Below, piece after piece: positions 1 to 9,311 of a stretch of 62,240 nucleotides of DNA. Position 1 is the first letter of the stretch. Every line of letters begins with the position of its first letter. This DNA comes from Alphaproteobacteria bacterium (lineage in GTDB: Bacteria; Pseudomonadota; Alphaproteobacteria; Rhodobacterales; Rhodobacteraceae). Position numbers and translations under genes: made by a program. Location: NCBI GenBank assembly GCA_030425145.1, contig JAUHVK010000027.1:1-62240 (forward strand). The letters are read 5' to 3'. The notes below the pieces were generated by a model, which worked only from the letters and a program-made list of their open reading frames with translations, had not been told where the DNA came from and did not search any database.

Positions 1-126
1 AAGATCATGCGCCGCATCCTGCGCAAGATCGCCGAAAACGACTACGGCTCGCTCGGCGATACCTCCACACTCGCTGACCCATCCGTCGTCGATGACCTCA
101 TCGAAAACCGGATGAATAAGGGGTGA
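1..126 (+). CDS. acs: acetyl-CoA synthetase, C-terminal end only (partial)
   Basis: The window opens inside a reading frame that ends at the TGA at 124-126; only the last 41 residues are present. They begin [14 protein letters not shown], the end of the acetyl-CoA synthetase C-terminal domain; the lysine of the family's [10 protein letters not shown] motif is the first codon here and is the residue reversibly acetylated in known Acs proteins. The enzyme makes acetyl-CoA from acetate, ATP and CoA in the cytoplasm. The identification rests on this short but very conserved tail, so the family is likely and the details cannot be checked. Confidence 0.85.
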   Translation, partial: KIMRRILRKIAENDYGSLGDTSTLADPSVVDDLIENRMNKG

Positions 127-145
127 TTATTCGGAAAATCCAAAG

Positions 146-171
146 AAAGGGCGGCCCTTGGGCCGCCCTTT
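146..171 (+). terminator. Rho-independent terminator after acs
   Basis: A 12-bp perfect inverted repeat (AAAGGGCGGCCC and its complement) with a two-base centre, 20 bases after the acs stop, ends in a short T run. It is a good intrinsic terminator for the acs transcript. Confidence 0.8.
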
Positions 172-259
172 TCAATTCAACCTATCGTTAACCGATTTCC
201 TAATCCGTACGCGCAATTACAGGACGTCTGAGCTATACTCGGATAGTGGGGGCTCCGAC

Positions 260-526
260 ATGACGGAGCATGATATGCCTATATTCCATCCGACCCTACC
301 CAGCATGGCCTTCAAGACCATCTATCGCGGCGATCTTGGCGCCCGGATCACCCATCCAGAACCCCCATCCCTCACCGCCTCGACACCGCTGCCCGGCGCC
401 CCGGCGGATGATATAGCCGTCGCCCCTGCGGCCCCTCCCTCTGCGGTTCAGATGCAGATCGAGGCGCTGATCTCGGAACAGGTTTTGTCACGTGAGGCGG
501 AAGAACAGGCGCAATCCGACGCCTGA
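260..526 (+). CDS. small hypothetical protein, 88 aa
   Basis: An 88-residue frame that I do not recognise. The ATG at 260 is chosen over an in-frame ATG at 275 because G-rich sequence (GTGGGGG) precedes it at ribosome-binding distance and a TATACT hexamer lies at 234-239. The middle is rich in Pro and Ala and looks disordered. The last third (about residues 60-88) is charged and probably helical. There is no signal peptide or membrane segment. It stands alone between the acs terminator and accB. Coding is plausible from codon usage but not proven. Confidence 0.5.
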   Translation: MTEHDMPIFHPTLPSMAFKTIYRGDLGARITHPEPPSLTASTPLPGAPADDIAVAPAAPPSAVQMQIEALISEQVLSREAEEQAQSDA

Positions 527-712
527 TCTGCCCCCCGAAACCGCCATTTGGCACCGGTCAAGCGCGAGTTTGATCGATGCTGCCCCTTGCTCCTGAGCAG
601 TAATCGGTGCAAGGAATGACATGCAATGCGGGTGGGGCCCGCAGAAAAAGCGAGCTTCCGATCCAAGCACCGACGGGGCCGCGCGAAAAGCAAAAAGCGG
701 GCGAGGGACAGC

Positions 713-1201
713 ATGACCAAGACCAATCATGAAGCGGACGTGGCGTTTATCGAAGCACTGGCGAAGCTGCTGCGTGAGAACGACCTGACCGAATTGCAGG
801 TCAAGCGCGAATACGGCGAAGATGACAGCCTGAACGTAAGGGTCAGCCGAGTTATCCAGGCCGCTCCGGTTGCCCAGGCCACAGTCGCAGCACCTTCCTC
901 CGTCGCACCGGCACCGGCCGCCGCACCAGTTCAGGCAGCCAGCACACCGGAAGACCCCGCTTCGCATCCCGGCGCGGTCACCTCTCCGATGGTGGGAACG
1001 GTCTATATGCAGGCCGAACCCGGCGCACCGGCCTTCATCACGGTCGGCCAGCAGATCAACGAAGGCGACACGCTGCTGATCGTCGAGGCGATGAAAACCA
1101 TGAACCACATCCCTGCCCCGCGCAGCGGCACCGTAAAACGCATCCTGGTCGAAGACGGGGCTCCCGTCGAATACGGCGCGCCGCTCGTGATCCTCGAGTA
1201 A
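713..1201 (+). CDS. accB: acetyl-CoA carboxylase biotin carboxyl carrier protein
   Basis: AccB carries the biotin that shuttles carboxyl groups between biotin carboxylase and carboxyltransferase in malonyl-CoA synthesis. The protein is 162 aa. It has an N-terminal acidic segment (about 1-50), a Pro/Ala linker (about 55-85) and a C-terminal biotinyl domain holding EAMKTM with the biotinylated lysine at residue 128. The start at 713 follows a GCGAGGGA ribosome site; longer upstream frames give a basic, unrelated extension. accC follows 13 bases later and is surely cotranscribed. Confidence 0.95.
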   Translation: MTKTNHEADVAFIEALAKLLRENDLTELQVKREYGEDDSLNVRVSRVIQAAPVAQATVAAPSSVAPAPAAAPVQAASTPEDPASHPGAVTSPMVGTVYMQAEPGAPAFITVGQQINEGDTLLIVEAMKTMNHIPAPRSGTVKRILVEDGAPVEYGAPLVILE

Positions 1202-1214
1202 ACGGGGCACTGGC

Positions 1215-2567
1215 ATGTTTGACAAAATCCTGATTGCCAACCGGGGCGAGATTGCCCTTCGCGTAATCCGCGCCTGCCGTGAGATGGGTGTGGCCAGCGT
1301 GGCGGTTCACTCCACGGCGGATTCCGACGCGATGCATGTGCGCATGGCGGATGAGGCGATCTGCATCGGACCGCCCTCGTCCACGGACAGCTACCTGTCG
1401 ATCCCCGCAATCATTTCGGCCTGCGAAGTCACCGGCGCGCAAGCGATCCATCCCGGCTATGGCTTCCTGTCGGAAAACGCGCGGTTCGTGCAGATCGTCG
1501 AGGATCACGGCCTTACTTTTATCGGGCCGACTGCGGAGCATATCCGCATCATGGGCGACAAGATCACCGCCAAAGACACGATCAAGGCGCTTGGCGTGCC
1601 TTGCGTTCCCGGATCGGATGGCGGTGTTTCCGATCTCGCCGAGGCGAAGAAAGTTGGCGAAGAGATTGGCTATCCGGTGATCGTCAAGGCCACAGCGGGC
1701 GGCGGCGGGCGCGGCATGAAAGTCGCACAGACGGCTGCTGAGATGGAGCGTGCGTTCCAGACCGCACGGTCCGAGGCCAAGGCCGCTTTCGGCAATGACG
1801 AAGTCTATATCGAGAAGTACCTGACCACACCCCGTCACATCGAGGTGCAGGTCTTTGGTGACGGCAAGGGCAAGGCCGTGCATCTGGGTGAACGCGATTG
1901 CTCGCTGCAACGCCGCCACCAGAAGGTGCTGGAAGAAGCCCCCGGCCCCTGCATCACCGAAGAAGAGCGGGCGCGCATCGGTAAGATCTGCTCCGACGCA
2001 GTGGCAAAGATCAACTACGCCGGCGCGGGAACCATCGAGTTTCTCTACGAGAACGGCGAGTTCTATTTCATCGAAATGAACACCCGCCTTCAGGTCGAAC
2101 ACCCGGTCACTGAGGCGATCTTTGGCGTCGATCTGGTGCGTGAACAGATCCGCGTGGCCTCTGGGCTGCCGCTGTCCTTTGAACAGGATGATCTGGTGAT
2201 CAACGGGCACTCTATCGAAGCTCGGATCAATGCAGAGAAACTGCCGAACTTTTCACCCTCGCCCGGTCGGATCACGCAGTACCATGTGCCCGGCGGCCTT
2301 GGCGTGCGGATGGACAGTGCGCTTTACGATGGCTACAAAATCCCACCCTACTACGACAGCCTGATCGGCAAGCTGATCGTGCATGGGCGCGACCGCGATG
2401 AAGCGATTGCCCGGATGTCTCGTGCGCTTGGCGAGTTGATCGTGGATGGCGTGGACAGCACCGTACCGTTGTTCCGCGAGTTGTTGCAGGATCCGGACGT
2501 GCGCAGCGGCGATTACAACATCCACTGGCTCGAGCATTGGCTGGAGCGCACCTACGCGAAGTCTTGA
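1215..2567 (+). CDS. accC: acetyl-CoA carboxylase, biotin carboxylase subunit
   Basis: AccC carboxylates the biotin of AccB using ATP and bicarbonate, the first half-reaction of fatty-acid synthesis. At 450 aa it has the normal family length. The N-terminal domain begins [14 protein letters not shown]. An ATP-grasp domain carries the glycine-rich loop GGGGRGMK near residue 162 and the [14 protein letters not shown] signature near residue 275. A C-terminal biotin carboxylase domain ends the protein. It lies 13 bases after accB in the usual accBC operon. Confidence 0.97.
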   Translation: MFDKILIANRGEIALRVIRACREMGVASVAVHSTADSDAMHVRMADEAICIGPPSSTDSYLSIPAIISACEVTGAQAIHPGYGFLSENARFVQIVEDHGLTFIGPTAEHIRIMGDKITAKDTIKALGVPCVPGSDGGVSDLAEAKKVGEEIGYPVIVKATAGGGGRGMKVAQTAAEMERAFQTARSEAKAAFGNDEVYIEKYLTTPRHIEVQVFGDGKGKAVHLGERDCSLQRRHQKVLEEAPGPCITEEERARIGKICSDAVAKINYAGAGTIEFLYENGEFYFIEMNTRLQVEHPVTEAIFGVDLVREQIRVASGLPLSFEQDDLVINGHSIEARINAEKLPNFSPSPGRITQYHVPGGLGVRMDSALYDGYKIPPYYDSLIGKLIVHGRDRDEAIARMSRALGELIVDGVDSTVPLFRELLQDPDVRSGDYNIHWLEHWLERTYAKS

Positions 2568-2613
2568 GATCGGACGCGCACCTGCGTGATGCCGATGTGC
2601 GAGGCCATGTGCC

Positions 2614-3249
2614 ATGACCGTGACGCCTGAACTGCTGCTGCAAGCCTATCGCGCGGGTGTGTTTCCCATGGCTGAGCACCGCGACGATCCGGAAGTTTTC
2701 TGGGTCGATCCGCGCAAGCGTGGGGTATTCCCGCTGGACGGGTTCCACATCTCGCGCAGCCTTGCCAAGACCCTGCGCCGCGACGCCTATCGCGTGACGC
2801 TGAACACGGCGTTCGGCGACGTGATCGACGCCTGCGCAGACCGCAGCGAGACTTGGATCAACCACAAGATCCGCGCTCTTTATGAAGCGCTGCATCACAT
2901 GGGGCACGCCCATTCGCTTGAGGTCTGGAGCGGCACGCGCCTGATCGGCGGTGTCTACGGCGTGTCCGTCGGTGGCGCCTTCTGCGGGGAAAGCATGTTC
3001 TCGCGCGAAAGAGATGCGTCCAAGATCGCGCTGGCCTGGCTGGTAGATCTTCTGCGCCGAACCGGATTCGTGCTGTTCGACACGCAATTCCTGACGAACC
3101 ACCTTGCGTCCTTGGGGGCCATTGAAATCACGCGGTCGGAATATCGGGCGCAGCTTGCCAAAGCGTTGCAGGTCTCAGCGGACATCACCAGCGCGTCGCT
3201 GGCGTCGTCAAGTCAGGAAATTGTGCAGCGCAACACCCAGACATCGTAG
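2614..3249 (+). CDS. aat: leucyl/phenylalanyl-tRNA--protein transferase
   Basis: Aat adds Leu or Phe from aminoacyl-tRNA to proteins with N-terminal Arg or Lys, making them ClpS/ClpAP substrates in the bacterial N-end rule. The 211-aa protein has the family blocks EVFWVDPRKRGVFPLDGFH, GAFCGESMFSR and FDTQFLTNHLASLGA. The start follows accC by 46 bases, so readthrough from accBC is likely. Its 3' end overlaps the convergent DUF2155 gene by 37 bases. Confidence 0.95.
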   Translation: MTVTPELLLQAYRAGVFPMAEHRDDPEVFWVDPRKRGVFPLDGFHISRSLAKTLRRDAYRVTLNTAFGDVIDACADRSETWINHKIRALYEALHHMGHAHSLEVWSGTRLIGGVYGVSVGGAFCGESMFSRERDASKIALAWLVDLLRRTGFVLFDTQFLTNHLASLGAIEITRSEYRAQLAKALQVSADITSASLASSSQEIVQRNTQTS

Positions 3250-3575
3250 CGCGCGTGATCCATCGGGTTGAGCGCAGGTGACGACGCGATCATCCAGCCC
3301 TGATAGACCGGAGTGTCTTTCTCGACCTCTGTGATGGTGAGCGAGGCAAAGGCATCGCCTGCCGCGTCACCTTCGGGATAGCGGCATTCATTGGCCGTGA
3401 CCGTGATCCGCCCAAACGTGGCGGACTGACCGTTTACGATTTGCAGATCCTCAACCTTGCCCGTGAGCTTGTCCAAAACGCGCAAAGTCACACCTGTACC
3501 ATTCGCGGTCACAACCTGTGCCATGGCGGCACTGGCCAGTAGAATACAGGAGAGAAAGGCCATCACACGGGGCAT
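3213..3575 (-). CDS. DUF2155 domain secreted protein
   Basis: A 120-aa protein with a signal peptide (about 1-19, ending AMA) and a DUF2155-type body. Two cysteines (in NECRYP and the C-terminal VLRCTIS) could form a disulfide in the periplasm. The start at 3575 is preceded by AGGCAG. The molecular function of DUF2155 proteins is not established. In this bacterial group the gene usually sits beside the NDUFA12-like gene, as here, which may hint at a respiratory or envelope role (inference). Confidence 0.8.
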   Translation of the reverse strand: MPRVMAFLSCILLASAAMAQVVTANGTGVTLRVLDKLTGKVEDLQIVNGQSATFGRITVTANECRYPEGDAAGDAFASLTITEVEKDTPVYQGWMIASSPALNPMDHARYDVWVLRCTIS

Positions 3576-3610
3576 CGGGATACTGCCTTTTGGGTCAGAG
3601 TGGAGCCGGA

Positions 3611-3994
3611 TTATTCCGGGCTCCACGCCTCGTAGTCCTGACGCGGCTTGGGTTCGGGACGACGGATGGAGCCCGCAGGCGCGTAAGCCAGCGCGGTACC
3701 CGTGAGGTTTTCCTGGTGCGGCTTGACCCAAGCTTTCGTCGGAAGCGGACGCTCGGTCGGCAGTTCCTTGAAGGTGTGGTGCAGCCACCCATGCCAATCG
3801 GGGTCAACACGGCTTGCTTCGGCCTCACCGTTGTAGATGACCCAGCGCTTCTTGCCGTCGCGCGACTGGTAGAAGATGTTGCCTTGGCTGTCCTCGCCCA
3901 CTTTCTCGCCTTTGCGCCAGGTATAGAACTGGGTGCCAAGCGTCTGCCCGTTCCACCAGGTGACAGCGCGAAGAAGTGTATTCAGAATGCCCAT
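3611..3994 (-). CDS. NADH:ubiquinone oxidoreductase NDUFA12-family subunit
   Basis: A 127-aa homologue of the mitochondrial complex I accessory subunit NDUFA12 (B17.2). The family pattern is clear: the [18 protein letters not shown] segment near residue 14, [20 protein letters not shown] near the middle and WLHHT. It is a peripheral subunit of the alphaproteobacterial complex I, bound to the matrix-like (cytoplasmic) arm. A GAGGAG ribosome site precedes the ATG. It lies 35 bases upstream of the DUF2155 gene on the same strand. Confidence 0.92.
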   Translation of the reverse strand: MGILNTLLRAVTWWNGQTLGTQFYTWRKGEKVGEDSQGNIFYQSRDGKKRWVIYNGEAEASRVDPDWHGWLHHTFKELPTERPLPTKAWVKPHQENLTGTALAYAPAGSIRRPEPKPRQDYEAWSPE

Positions 3995-4059
3995 GGACGA
4001 CTCCTCGGGGTTGGTTCCGCGCCGTTATAGGGCGCTTTCGTGGCGAAGGTCCAGCGCAG

Positions 4060-4428
4060 CTATGACGCAGTTGGTGCCAAAGCGGTGACTTCAATCTCGA
4101 TCCGGTATTTCGGGTCGATCAGACCGCATTCGATCATCGTCGCCGCGGGCGGGTTTTCGCCGAAGGTGCCCGCCAGAATGTCGAAGCAGGCCTCAAATTC
4201 ATGCCGGTCCGGCAGGTAGTAGGTCACACGAACCACGTCAGCCATGGACGCCCCGGCCTTATCCAGCGCACCCGCAATCACGTCCAGCGCGCTTTGGCAC
4301 TGTTCTGCAACGGTGTCGCCCTGCCCGACTGTCCCGGCGACATGCACAAAGCCTCCGGCCACAACGGCACGGCAATAGCCGATCTTGGCTTCGAACGGGC
4401 TACCACTGTGAATACGTTTGATCGTCAT
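4060..4428 (-). CDS. RidA/YjgF-family enamine/imine deaminase
   Basis: A 122-aa single-domain member of the RidA family. RidA proteins are trimers that hydrolyse reactive 2-aminoacrylate and related enamines released by PLP enzymes. The family pattern includes HVAGTVGQ, the central ADVVRVTYYLPD and the C-terminal KYRIEIEV. Arg109 in this last motif corresponds to the catalytic arginine of RidA, so activity is plausible. It is a stand-alone gene between the NDUFA12-like gene and clpX, all on the minus strand. Confidence 0.88.
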   Translation of the reverse strand: MTIKRIHSGSPFEAKIGYCRAVVAGGFVHVAGTVGQGDTVAEQCQSALDVIAGALDKAGASMADVVRVTYYLPDRHEFEACFDILAGTFGENPPAATMIECGLIDPKYRIEIEVTALAPTAS

Positions 4429-4495
4429 CGTTCAATTTCCCAAAAAGAAAGGCGGGCAAACTGCCCACCTTTACACGTTGTTAAAGCATCTGGCT

Positions 4496-5761
4496 TCAGC
4501 CTGCCTCGACCGACTCTTTCTTCTGATCCGCGTAGATCATCAGAGGTTTCGCATCAGAGGTCACAGCCTCTTCGTTGACGACTACCTCGACCACGTCATC
4601 CATGCCCGGCAGTTCGAACATGGTGTCGAGAAGGATGTCCTCGAGAATCGACCGCAGACCGCGTGCGCCGGTCTTGCGCTGGATCGCCCGCTTGGCGATG
4701 GCGCTGAGCGCATCATCGGTGAAGGTGAGCGTCGTGTCCTCCAGCTCGAACAGGCGCTGGTACTGCTTGACCAGAGCGTTCTTCGGCTGGGTCAGGATGA
4801 TGACAAGCGCTTCCTCATCGAGGTCTTCCAGCGTCGCAATAACGGGCAGACGCCCGACGAATTCGGGGATCAGACCGAATTTCAGCAGATCTTCGGGTTC
4901 GAGATCTTTGAAAATCTCGCCCACGCCGCGTTCGTCATTGTCACGCACATCGGCACCAAAGCCCATGGCCGAGCCTTTGCCACGCTGCGCGATGATCTTG
5001 TCGAGCCCGGCAAATGCGCCACCGCAGATGAAGAGGATGTTTGTCGTGTCCACTTGCAGGAATTCCTGCTGCGGATGCTTCCGACCGCCCTGCGGCGGCA
5101 CAGAGGCCACGGTGCCTTCCATCAGCTTGAGCAGCGCCTGCTGCACGCCTTCGCCCGACACGTCACGAGTGATGGACGGGTTTTCCGACTTGCGGGTGAT
5201 CTTGTCGACTTCGTCGATATAGACGATGCCGCGCTGCGCACGCTCTACGTTGTATTCAGACGATTGCAGCAGTTTGAGGATGATGTTCTCTACATCCTCG
5301 CCCACATAGCCCGCTTCGGTCAGTGTAGTTGCGTCTGCCATTGTGAACGGCACGTCAAGAATCCGCGCGAGGGTCTGCGCAAGCAGCGTCTTGCCGCAAC
5401 CCGTCGGACCGATCAGCAGGATGTTGGATTTCGCCAGTTCGATATCCGTCGATTTCTGCGAATGGTTCAGACGCTTGTAGTGGTTATGCACCGCGACAGA
5501 GAGCACGCGCTTGGCCACGGCCTGACCGATCACGTAATCGTCCAGAACATCGCAGATTTCGCGCGGTGTCGGCACGCCATCCGTCGACTTCAGACCACCG
5601 CCCTTGGTCTCTTCGCGGATGATGTCCATGCACAGCTCAACGCATTCGTCACAGATGAAGACGGTCGGCCCGGCGATCAGTTTTCGGACTTCATGTTGGC
5701 TTTTGCCGCAGAAGCTGCAGTACAGAGTATTCTTGCTGTCGCCGCCAGAATTCGTCGCCAT
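4496..5761 (-). CDS. clpX: ATP-dependent protease ATP-binding subunit ClpX
   Basis: ClpX is the AAA+ unfoldase that feeds ssrA-tagged and other substrates into ClpP. The 421-aa protein begins with a C4 zinc-binding domain (Cys15, 18, 37, 40). It has Walker A GPTGCGKT at 118-125, Walker [10 protein letters not shown], the GYVGEDVE pore region and the C-terminal AAA+ lid. It lies downstream of clpP on the same strand with a 150-base gap, the conserved clpP-clpX order. The gap could hold its own promoter, but no clear element is visible. Confidence 0.98.
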   Translation of the reverse strand: MATNSGGDSKNTLYCSFCGKSQHEVRKLIAGPTVFICDECVELCMDIIREETKGGGLKSTDGVPTPREICDVLDDYVIGQAVAKRVLSVAVHNHYKRLNHSQKSTDIELAKSNILLIGPTGCGKTLLAQTLARILDVPFTMADATTLTEAGYVGEDVENIILKLLQSSEYNVERAQRGIVYIDEVDKITRKSENPSITRDVSGEGVQQALLKLMEGTVASVPPQGGRKHPQQEFLQVDTTNILFICGGAFAGLDKIIAQRGKGSAMGFGADVRDNDERGVGEIFKDLEPEDLLKFGLIPEFVGRLPVIATLEDLDEEALVIILTQPKNALVKQYQRLFELEDTTLTFTDDALSAIAKRAIQRKTGARGLRSILEDILLDTMFELPGMDDVVEVVVNEEAVTSDAKPLMIYADQKKESVEAG

Positions 5762-5911
5762 GTCTTTACCTTTCCAGACTCACGCAAGGGATGTGGATTG
5801 ACAAATCATTCGCCTTATGCGTGCGTCACGTTTTCTTCTCAGAACCTTAGGCCAGCAAAACTTGGGCCACAACGTCAAAAACGCATTAGAGACGTCGTGA
5901 CCCGATCACGA

Positions 5912-6541
5912 CTATTCGTCGTCAGTTCCTTTGGCGCGGCTCTCCACAATCTCGTCGATCAGGCCCCATTCCTTGGCCTCTTCGGGAGACATGAAGTTGT
6001 CGCGTTCCAGAGCCGCTTCCACTTTTTTGAGCGTCTGGCCTGTGTGTTTCACATAAATTTCGTTAAGGCGCGTCTTGAGCTTCTGCGTCTCTTGCGCGTG
6101 AATCATAATATCGGTCGCCTGCCCCTGATAACCGCCGGATGGCTGGTGCACCATGACCCGGCTGTTGGGAAGCGAAAAGCGCATTCCTGCCTCACCCGCC
6201 GTCAGCAACAGCGACCCCATCGACGCCGCCTGCCCGATGACCAGAGTGCTGACCTTGGGCTTGATGTACTGCATCGTGTCGTAAATCGACAGACCGCTGG
6301 TCACCACACCGCCAGGACTGTTGATGTACATGCTGATTTCCTTGGACGGGTTCTCAGCTTCTAAATGCAAGAGCTGTGCCACAATCAGCGAAGACATGCC
6401 GTCATGGACCGGACCGCTCAGGAAAATGATCCGTTCCTTGAGCAGGCGCGAAAAGATGTCATAGGCGCGCTCACCACGGCTGGTCTGTTCGACCACCATG
6501 GGAACAAGCGTGTTCATGTACGTATCAAGAGGATCTTTCAT
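5912..6541 (-). CDS. clpP: ATP-dependent Clp protease proteolytic subunit
   Basis: ClpP forms the tetradecameric serine-protease chamber of ClpXP and ClpAP. The 209-aa protein has the full triad: Ser107 in GQAASMGS, His132 in MVHQPSGG and Asp181 in ERDNFMS. A short propeptide-like N-terminus precedes the first strand, as usual for the family. It is transcribed toward clpX and divergently from the photolyase-like gene; the 146-base divergent gap should hold both promoters. Confidence 0.98.
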   Translation of the reverse strand: MKDPLDTYMNTLVPMVVEQTSRGERAYDIFSRLLKERIIFLSGPVHDGMSSLIVAQLLHLEAENPSKEISMYINSPGGVVTSGLSIYDTMQYIKPKVSTLVIGQAASMGSLLLTAGEAGMRFSLPNSRVMVHQPSGGYQGQATDIMIHAQETQKLKTRLNEIYVKHTGQTLKKVEAALERDNFMSPEEAKEWGLIDEIVESRAKGTDDE

Positions 6542-6687
6542 CTGTGCCTGCCTGGATGAGAAGCCCTCCGGACGGAGAGCTTGGTTGCGAGTTGTCTAAA
6601 GACTAGTGTCGGGCTTTGGGGGCTGCAAGGGGCAGCGGTTCTTGCGGCGGGCTTGACCAGACACCGCGCAGATTTACCTCGCGCGAC

Positions 6688-7893
6688 ATGACAGAACTCT
6701 TTCCCCCTTCCCGCACCGCCGCCCTGGAAAAACTGTCGGCCTTTGTGCCGAAAGCCGCCCGCGATTACACGGCGCAGCGCAATTATGACCGCGGCCCAGG
6801 TCAACACGACAACGTGTCAACCCTGTCGCCCTATCTGCGCCACAGGCTCCTCACCGAAGCCGAAGTGCTCGATGCGGTGCTTGGCCGCTATTCCCTGAGC
6901 AGCGCCGACAAGTTCGTACAGGAGGTGTTCTGGCGCACCTATTGGAAAGGCTGGCTGGAGATGCGGCCCGCCGTCTGGGGCGGCTATCAGCAGGGCCTTC
7001 TGCGGGCATGGGATCAGGTGCAGTCCCAATCGGGGTTGCGCAGCGAATGGGAAGCGGCGTGCCGAGGCGAAACCGAGATTGACTGCTTCAACCATTGGGC
7101 GCGCGAGTTGGTGGACACCGGCTACCTGCACAACCACGCCCGAATGTGGTTTGCGTCGATCTGGATCTTCACCCTGCGGCTTCCGTGGGAACTGGGCGCA
7201 GATTTTTTTCTCCGGCATCTCTTTGATGGCGACCCGGCCTCCAACACGCTCAGCTGGCGTTGGGTTGCCGGATTGCAGACGCAGGGAAAGAACTATGTCG
7301 CCCGTGCGTCAAATATCTCGAAATACACGGAAGGGCGGTTCTCACCGCTCTATCAACTCACCTCGAACCCAGAACCTCTGGATGGTCCGCCGCATCCGCC
7401 GCGCATGGATGCACCTGTGGGCGACACTCTCGACCCGTCAAAACCTTCGGTGCTTGTGCTGCACGAAGACGATCTCAGCCCCGGATGGCTGTTCGATCTG
7501 GGCTTGAAACCGCTGGCGACCGCCACGCTGGATGCCACGGGCCAGATCAGCCCGCTGCACGTCGCACCAAAGGTCAAAGCGTTCAAATCGGCGATCATGG
7601 CCGATTGCACAACACGCTGGTCCGGGTCGCTCGGCCCGCTGACCTCGGGCCTGACCACCGCGCAGGAGATTGAAGACTGGGCTGGCGCCACCGGAGCTGT
7701 CCAGATCGTCACACCTTACGTGCCGGTCGGCCCCGCCGCCACGGTATTGAACTACATCCGCGCACTGCCGGTGATCCGCCCTCTGCGCGCCTATGATCGC
7801 CGCGCATGGCCCCGTTGCTCTGCCGGCTTTTTCAAGTTCAAAGCCAAGATCCCCGAACTCGTAGGTGCGATGAGGGGGCTGCAACCCGTCTGA
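6688..7893 (+). CDS. photolyase/cryptochrome-like FAD protein with unusual domain order
   Basis: A 401-aa protein. Residues 1-235 match the helical FAD-binding domain of the photolyase family: RNYDRGPGQHDNVSTLSPYL, KFVQEVFWRTYWKGWLE, then VDTGYLHNHARMWFAS, FDGDPASNTLSWRWVAG and YVARASNISKYT. The N-terminal antenna domain that normally precedes this is absent. Instead a C-terminal region (about 255-401) starts with a strand-like VLVLHEDDLSPG and ends YDRRAWPRCSAGFFKFK, which could be a relocated antenna domain (inference). The ATG at 688 of the 6-kb line is chosen because the FAD-domain homology begins just after it. It may repair DNA or act as a blue-light sensor; neither can be decided here. 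Confidence 0.8.
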   Translation: MTELFPPSRTAALEKLSAFVPKAARDYTAQRNYDRGPGQHDNVSTLSPYLRHRLLTEAEVLDAVLGRYSLSSADKFVQEVFWRTYWKGWLEMRPAVWGGYQQGLLRAWDQVQSQSGLRSEWEAACRGETEIDCFNHWARELVDTGYLHNHARMWFASIWIFTLRLPWELGADFFLRHLFDGDPASNTLSWRWVAGLQTQGKNYVARASNISKYTEGRFSPLYQLTSNPEPLDGPPHPPRMDAPVGDTLDPSKPSVLVLHEDDLSPGWLFDLGLKPLATATLDATGQISPLHVAPKVKAFKSAIMADCTTRWSGSLGPLTSGLTTAQEIEDWAGATGAVQIVTPYVPVGPAATVLNYIRALPVIRPLRAYDRRAWPRCSAGFFKFKAKIPELVGAMRGLQPV

Positions 7894-7939
7894 TCTTCGA
7901 CCAGCCGGATACGCTCCCCGAGCGGCGCCCAAAAGAGAA

Positions 7940-7965
7940 AAGGCCGGGACATGAAGCCCGGCCTT
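7940..7965 (-). terminator. terminator after the sox operon (between convergent genes)
   Basis: A 9-bp perfect stem (AAGGCCGGG with its complement, 8-base loop). On the minus strand it is followed by T-rich sequence (TTCTCTTTT), so it best serves as the intrinsic terminator after soxF. It may also stop the convergent photolyase-like gene. Confidence 0.7.
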
Positions 7966-7989
7966 CCCCGAAACGCGTTGACGCAAGGA

Positions 7990-9258
7990 TCAACCAAACA
8001 TGTCGGTCGTGATCCCCTCGTACCAGCCGATGCTTTCCTCGTAGGTGGCCTTGCGAAGAGCCGAATCTTCGCCCGTCTGGCTGACAAAGCTCGACACGCT
8101 GGCGATCTTTTCGTCGTTCGGCTCGTACGCCGCGCCGACCTTCACGCCATCATCGGTTGCAATGAGCGACCAGCAGGTGTTCGAGAACTTCGCCGGGAAC
8201 ACACGGCTGCCGGTGAGCGCACCGCGCACCGCCATGGCCGCAACCTTGGCCTGCGAATTCGCGGAATAGCCGGATTTAGGCATGTCGCCCTGATTGGTGG
8301 CGTCGCCCAGAATGTGGATGTTTTCATCCAGACGCGAAACCATGCTGTGTCCGTCAACAGGTGCCCAGTTGCCCTCAGTCAGACCGGCTGCGTCGCAGAT
8401 CAGACCCGCCTTCTGCGCCGGGATCACGTTGACCACATCTGCGTTCACCACTTCGCCGTCGATGTTGACGGTCATTGCGGCAGGATCGACCGTCACGTTG
8501 CCGCCACCGAAGTCCGGGCCAATGCGCTCGACCATGCCGGTATAGTGCTTTTGCCAGCCTTCCTCGAACAGCGCTTGTTTCGAGAATTTCTCCTTCGGAT
8601 CGGCAATGATGATCTTGGCCGTCGGATTGTTGGCTTTCAGGAGATGCGCCACCATCGAAATCCGTTCATACGGTCCCGGCGGGCAGCGGTACGGGTTCGG
8701 AGGTGCAACCATCACGTAGGTGCCGCCTTCGGGCATCGCCATGATCTGTGCTTTGAGCAACTCGGTCTGGCTGCCGGCCTTGTAGGCATGCGGCATCGCG
8801 TTCTGCGCCGAGATGTCCCAACCGGGCACCGAGCCTTCGATAAAGTCGATACCGGGGCTCAGGATCAGGCGGTCATAAGGCACTGAACCACCACCGGCGA
8901 GAGCCACCGTTTTGGCATCGCGGTCCACACCCGTGGCCCAATCATGCACGACGTTGATCCCGTATTCCGAGGCCAGCTTGCCGTAGGAATGCGCGATGCT
9001 GTTCAGATCACGAAACCCACCGATATAGAGGTTCGAGAAGAAGCAGGTGTAATAGGTGCGCGTCGGTTCGATCAGGGTGACGTCGATCTCGCCCGCGCTG
9101 TCCTTGGCGATGTAACGGGCGGCGGTTGCGCCCCCGGCACCACCACCGACAACCACCACCTTGGGTTTGCCGTGCGAGGCCGCATGCACCATGGGTGCGC
9201 TCAGCGTCGACGCAGCCGCCATGCCAGTGCCTACAAAAGCACGTCTGTTCAGTTTCAT
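7990..9258 (-). CDS. soxF: SoxF, flavocytochrome c sulfide dehydrogenase-type flavoprotein
   Basis: SoxF is the periplasmic FAD subunit related to flavocytochrome c sulfide dehydrogenase (FccB) and speeds sulfur oxidation in sox-bearing bacteria. The 422-aa protein has a Tat signal (NRRAFVGTGM). It has a Rossmann FAD motif VVVVGGGAGG near residue 35, Cys72 in YYTCFFSN as the likely flavin or redox-disulfide cysteine, a C-terminal NTCWSLIA that could supply the partner cysteine, and HILGDATNQG for FAD. The start at 9258 has a GGGAGGAC ribosome site. Its usual partner SoxE is directly upstream. Confidence 0.93.
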   Translation of the reverse strand: MKLNRRAFVGTGMAAASTLSAPMVHAASHGKPKVVVVGGGAGGATAARYIAKDSAGEIDVTLIEPTRTYYTCFFSNLYIGGFRDLNSIAHSYGKLASEYGINVVHDWATGVDRDAKTVALAGGGSVPYDRLILSPGIDFIEGSVPGWDISAQNAMPHAYKAGSQTELLKAQIMAMPEGGTYVMVAPPNPYRCPPGPYERISMVAHLLKANNPTAKIIIADPKEKFSKQALFEEGWQKHYTGMVERIGPDFGGGNVTVDPAAMTVNIDGEVVNADVVNVIPAQKAGLICDAAGLTEGNWAPVDGHSMVSRLDENIHILGDATNQGDMPKSGYSANSQAKVAAMAVRGALTGSRVFPAKFSNTCWSLIATDDGVKVGAAYEPNDEKIASVSSFVSQTGEDSALRKATYEESIGWYEGITTDMFG

Positions 9259-9311
9259 ATTTGTCCTCCCGTTCACATTACAACCCAGTCACGGGGGGCT
9301 TCTCCATAGCC

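Noticed and set aside
4418-6364. A 648-codon plus-strand frame opposite clpX and clpP
   Set aside because: Both opposite genes are certain. The frame has no ribosome site or family features and crosses the gap between them.
6600-6660. A possible heat-shock (sigma-32 type) promoter before clpP
   Set aside because: A CTTG-containing stretch is present, but the -10 part fits poorly and the spacing is wrong, so it was not listed.
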